Shown piece after piece: positions 14,026-15,787 of a DNA stretch of 15,787 bases. Position numbers and translations under genes: made by a program. The notes beneath the pieces are model-generated. The model did no database searches and was not told where the DNA came from. It saw nothing but the letters and a program-made list of their open reading frames with translations. Origin of the DNA: Methanobacteriota archaeon (GTDB lineage Archaea > Thermoplasmatota > JASEFT01 > JAUWIS01). The stretch spans positions 1 through 15,787 of the forward strand of contig JAUWIS010000006.1 of assembly GCA_030605245.1 (NCBI GenBank), given 5' to 3'. Positions within the stretch are counted from its first letter, which is position 1; each line of letters starts with the position of its first letter.

Positions 14026-15026
14026 ATCAGCACCAGCATACTATCTATTACTATGAGCATAAGGCCAAGAAGGCCAAGGATTGATATCACAAACCAGTAC
14101 ATGGATGAAATCTGATCAATCTTTAATCTTGCAAAAGCAACCCGCACAAGGATTACGGATACAAAAATTACAATGAAAATCTTCAGCAGGAAGAAAAGAA
14201 AATCAACGATTACACCAAGAGAGCCAATGTTGAAAAAATGTGCGATAGAATACGGGAAAAACAATGCTACGACAAAGGATGCTATTGCAACTGTTTTCAC
14301 GGCATCAGAAAGATAAAACATGGCAAGGTTTCTCCCGGAGTATTCTGCAAGCAAACCCCCGGCTATCTCTGTTTCTGCTTCAGATGAATCAAATGGTATT
14401 TTTGAAAGCTGCGTTGGCATAACTATAAGCAGGGTTAAAAAAAGAATGCAGAGTCCAATGAAACCGGCAGGCCCGACAGTACCCCATATAGGGTATGAGG
14501 AGAAAGCATTTAGTGAAAAAGCCTCAACACCAGGATGAGAGGATGAAAGCTTCCATGCCAATGAGATAACAACAACAGCAAGGGGTAACTCATAACTCAT
14601 CATCATAACCATTTCACGTTGAGCGCCAACCGATGCATAAGGTGAACCTGAGGAGAAACCACCTGCTACCATTGCCAGTGCAGGGATGGTTAAAAGGTAA
14701 ACTATGAGTATTACATCACCATAACCTGAGAAAACAGGTGTGTAAGGCAGACCCAAGGGTAAATAAAGAAGTATTAAAACAGATGATGCTAAACCTATTA
14801 TTGGAACAGCATTAAAAAACCATCCTACAGCGTTTTCAGGAACAATGCTTTCTTTAACAAAAAGTTTGCGTACATCCCTGAAAGGCTGACGAATTGGAGG
14901 ACCGATACGCGCCTGCATGTGCGCAGCAAGTTTCCTGTCAAGGCCTTTGTAGAGCAAGCCAAAGAATATACCAAAGAACAAAATCAGGATTGGAAGAACA
15001 ATTATTTTTATCAGCATTTCATACAT
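14022..15026 (-). CDS. mbhM: Membrane-bound hydrogenase channel subunit (NuoH/MbhM type)
   Basis: This membrane protein anchors the hydrogenase module and links it to ion translocation; it is the counterpart of complex I NuoH. Across 334 residues about eight hydrophobic segments are visible. Family motifs are MQARIGPPIRQPFRDVRKLF (after segment 1), GAQREMVMMMSYELPL, and the acidic loop PFDSSEAETEIAGGLLAEYS, with its glutamates intact. The start ATG 15026 lies eight bases after AGGAGG and overlaps the large-subunit gene by 16 bases; ATG 15017 is a lesser alternative. Because it sits with a nickel-binding large subunit rather than a NuoD lacking nickel ligands, it belongs to a group 4 hydrogenase and not to complex I. 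Confidence 0.92.
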   Translation of the reverse strand: MYEMLIKIIVLPILILFFGIFFGLLYKGLDRKLAAHMQARIGPPIRQPFRDVRKLFVKESIVPENAVGWFFNAVPIIGLASSVLILLYLPLGLPYTPVFSGYGDVILIVYLLTIPALAMVAGGFSSGSPYASVGAQREMVMMMSYELPLAVVVISLAWKLSSSHPGVEAFSLNAFSSYPIWGTVGPAGFIGLCILFLTLLIVMPTQLSKIPFDSSEAETEIAGGLLAEYSGRNLAMFYLSDAVKTVAIASFVVALFFPYSIAHFFNIGSLGVIVDFLFFLLKIFIVIFVSVILVRVAFARLKIDQISSMYWFVISILGLLGLMLIVIDSMLVLI

Positions 15027-15787
15027 TTCATTATCCTCCTTGTTTTCTCAACACTCAATTGATGAAGGTCTTCCTTTGTCAGAATATCTTTTTTATTTTT
15101 TCTGATTACTGCAACCCTGTCCATGCATGCTATGCATGGGTCTGTTGATGCTGCAACAATTGGTATATCCGCTATTTGCTCACCAACAAGCATTGGTATC
15201 CATGGCAAAAGATTATTGTAGGTTGGCGCCCTCACCTTCCAAGTATGTGGTGTTTCGTTTTTATAAAGTTTAACATAATGGAAAACCTCACCTCGCGGTG
15301 CCTCATGCCTGCCTATGCCTTCACCAACTACCTTTTTTAGATTTATGAGCAGTTTCGGGATTTTTGGTTCAGACAATATTTCACCGGATGGAAGATTTTT
15401 AATGCATTGTTCAATGATTTCTACTGACTGCTTTACCTCAAGCAAACGTACAATGATTCTGTCATAGACATCACCAATAATTTTACCTGTAAACATGTCA
15501 GGTGTTATTGCCTTGACATCAATATCAGCATAAGCAGCGTACGCATAGTCCTGCCTGACATCCTTTTTAACACCACTTGCTCTAGCGGTAGGGCCAACAG
15601 CACACAGTTTTAATGCATCCTCCTTTGTTAACACACCAGTATCTCTTGTCCTCATCTTTATTGTTTTGTCTTTAAGGAAAACATTTTCAAGCTTTCCAAG
15701 CAGGCCCTTGTAATAGTTTAATGCCTCCTTGACTTTTGGTATTTGTTTATCTGTTATATCCCTTCTAATCCCACCTATCATGTACAT
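15011..15787 (-). CDS. mbhL: Group 4 [NiFe]-hydrogenase large subunit (NuoD/MbhL type), N-terminal part beyond the right edge
   Basis: The large subunit holds the NiFe active site, which reduces protons or oxidises hydrogen. The last 258 codons are present. GPTARASGVKKDVRQDYAY and IGRHEAPRGEVFHYVKL are shared with NuoD, whereas DPCIAC (C218, C221 in the visible part) is the C-terminal nickel-binding motif that complex I NuoD lacks. The N-terminal CxxC motif must lie outside the window; the ATG at 15787 is just the edge and not a credible start. After DPCIAC only about 37 residues follow, ending in a second CxxC (CMKC), so a long cleaved tail as in other [NiFe] groups is not obvious. The overlap with the next gene shows translational coupling. 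Confidence 0.94.
   Translation of the reverse strand: MYMIGGIRRDITDKQIPKVKEALNYYKGLLGKLENVFLKDKTIKMRTRDTGVLTKEDALKLCAVGPTARASGVKKDVRQDYAYAAYADIDVKAITPDMFTGKIIGDVYDRIIVRLLEVKQSVEIIEQCIKNLPSGEILSEPKIPKLLINLKKVVGEGIGRHEAPRGEVFHYVKLYKNETPHTWKVRAPTYNNLLPWIPMLVGEQIADIPIVAASTDPCIACMDRVAVIRKNKKDILTKEDLHQLSVEKTRRIMKCMKC

Noticed and set aside
14022..15787. Complex I (Nuo/Fpo) gene cluster
   Set aside because: The large subunit has the nickel-binding DPCIAC motif and the neighbours are hydrogenase maturation genes, so a group 4 hydrogenase fits better.

Overview
The window comes from an archaeon with a low-GC genome, very probably an anaerobe with hydrogen metabolism. Archaeal markers are the exosome subunits Rrp41 and Rrp4, the SBDS ribosome-maturation factor, the proteasome alpha subunit, the RNase P protein Pop5, and TATA boxes about 25 bases before start codons (hypF looks leaderless). 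I cannot place it more precisely. There is no methanogenesis gene apart from a 46-residue FmdE-like fragment, and no rRNA or tRNA gene was seen.

Layout, left to right. (1) 1-3153, all minus strand: an information-processing block read as rnp2 (Pop5) - psmA - sbds - rrp4 - rrp41 (cut by the left edge), i.e. part of the known archaeal exosome/proteasome superoperon. It is interrupted between rnp2 and psmA by a roughly 150-base array of nested palindromes (2662-2812, possibly to 2823) flanked by a short direct repeat. (2) 3154-4299, minus: a cation diffusion facilitator with a duplicated C-terminal domain, abutting rnp2 without a gap. (3) 4384-8017, minus: a tight operon for a BtuFCD/FecBCD-type importer (binding protein - radical SAM enzyme - permease - ATPase - FmdE-like miniprotein). 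(4) 8018-8177: a divergent control region with a 29-base direct repeat in two copies, a 7-base triple tandem repeat and a GTGTTAC motif. (5) 8178-10046, plus: nikR - hypA - hypD, translationally coupled. (6) 10049-13369, minus: hypF - hypE, hypE ending two bases from hypD. (7) 13582-15787, minus: the end of a group 4 membrane-bound [NiFe] hydrogenase operon (large subunit, NuoH-like channel subunit, NuoI-like ferredoxin subunit), cut by the right edge.

The right two thirds reads as a nickel module. NikR senses nickel; the divergent importer probably brings in nickel or a nickel chelate; HypA delivers nickel; HypF, HypE and HypD make the Fe(CN)2CO group; the finished metal centre goes into the hydrogenase encoded next door. 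HypB and HypC are not in the window. The substrate of the importer and the jobs of its radical SAM and FmdE-like partners are inferred from context only.
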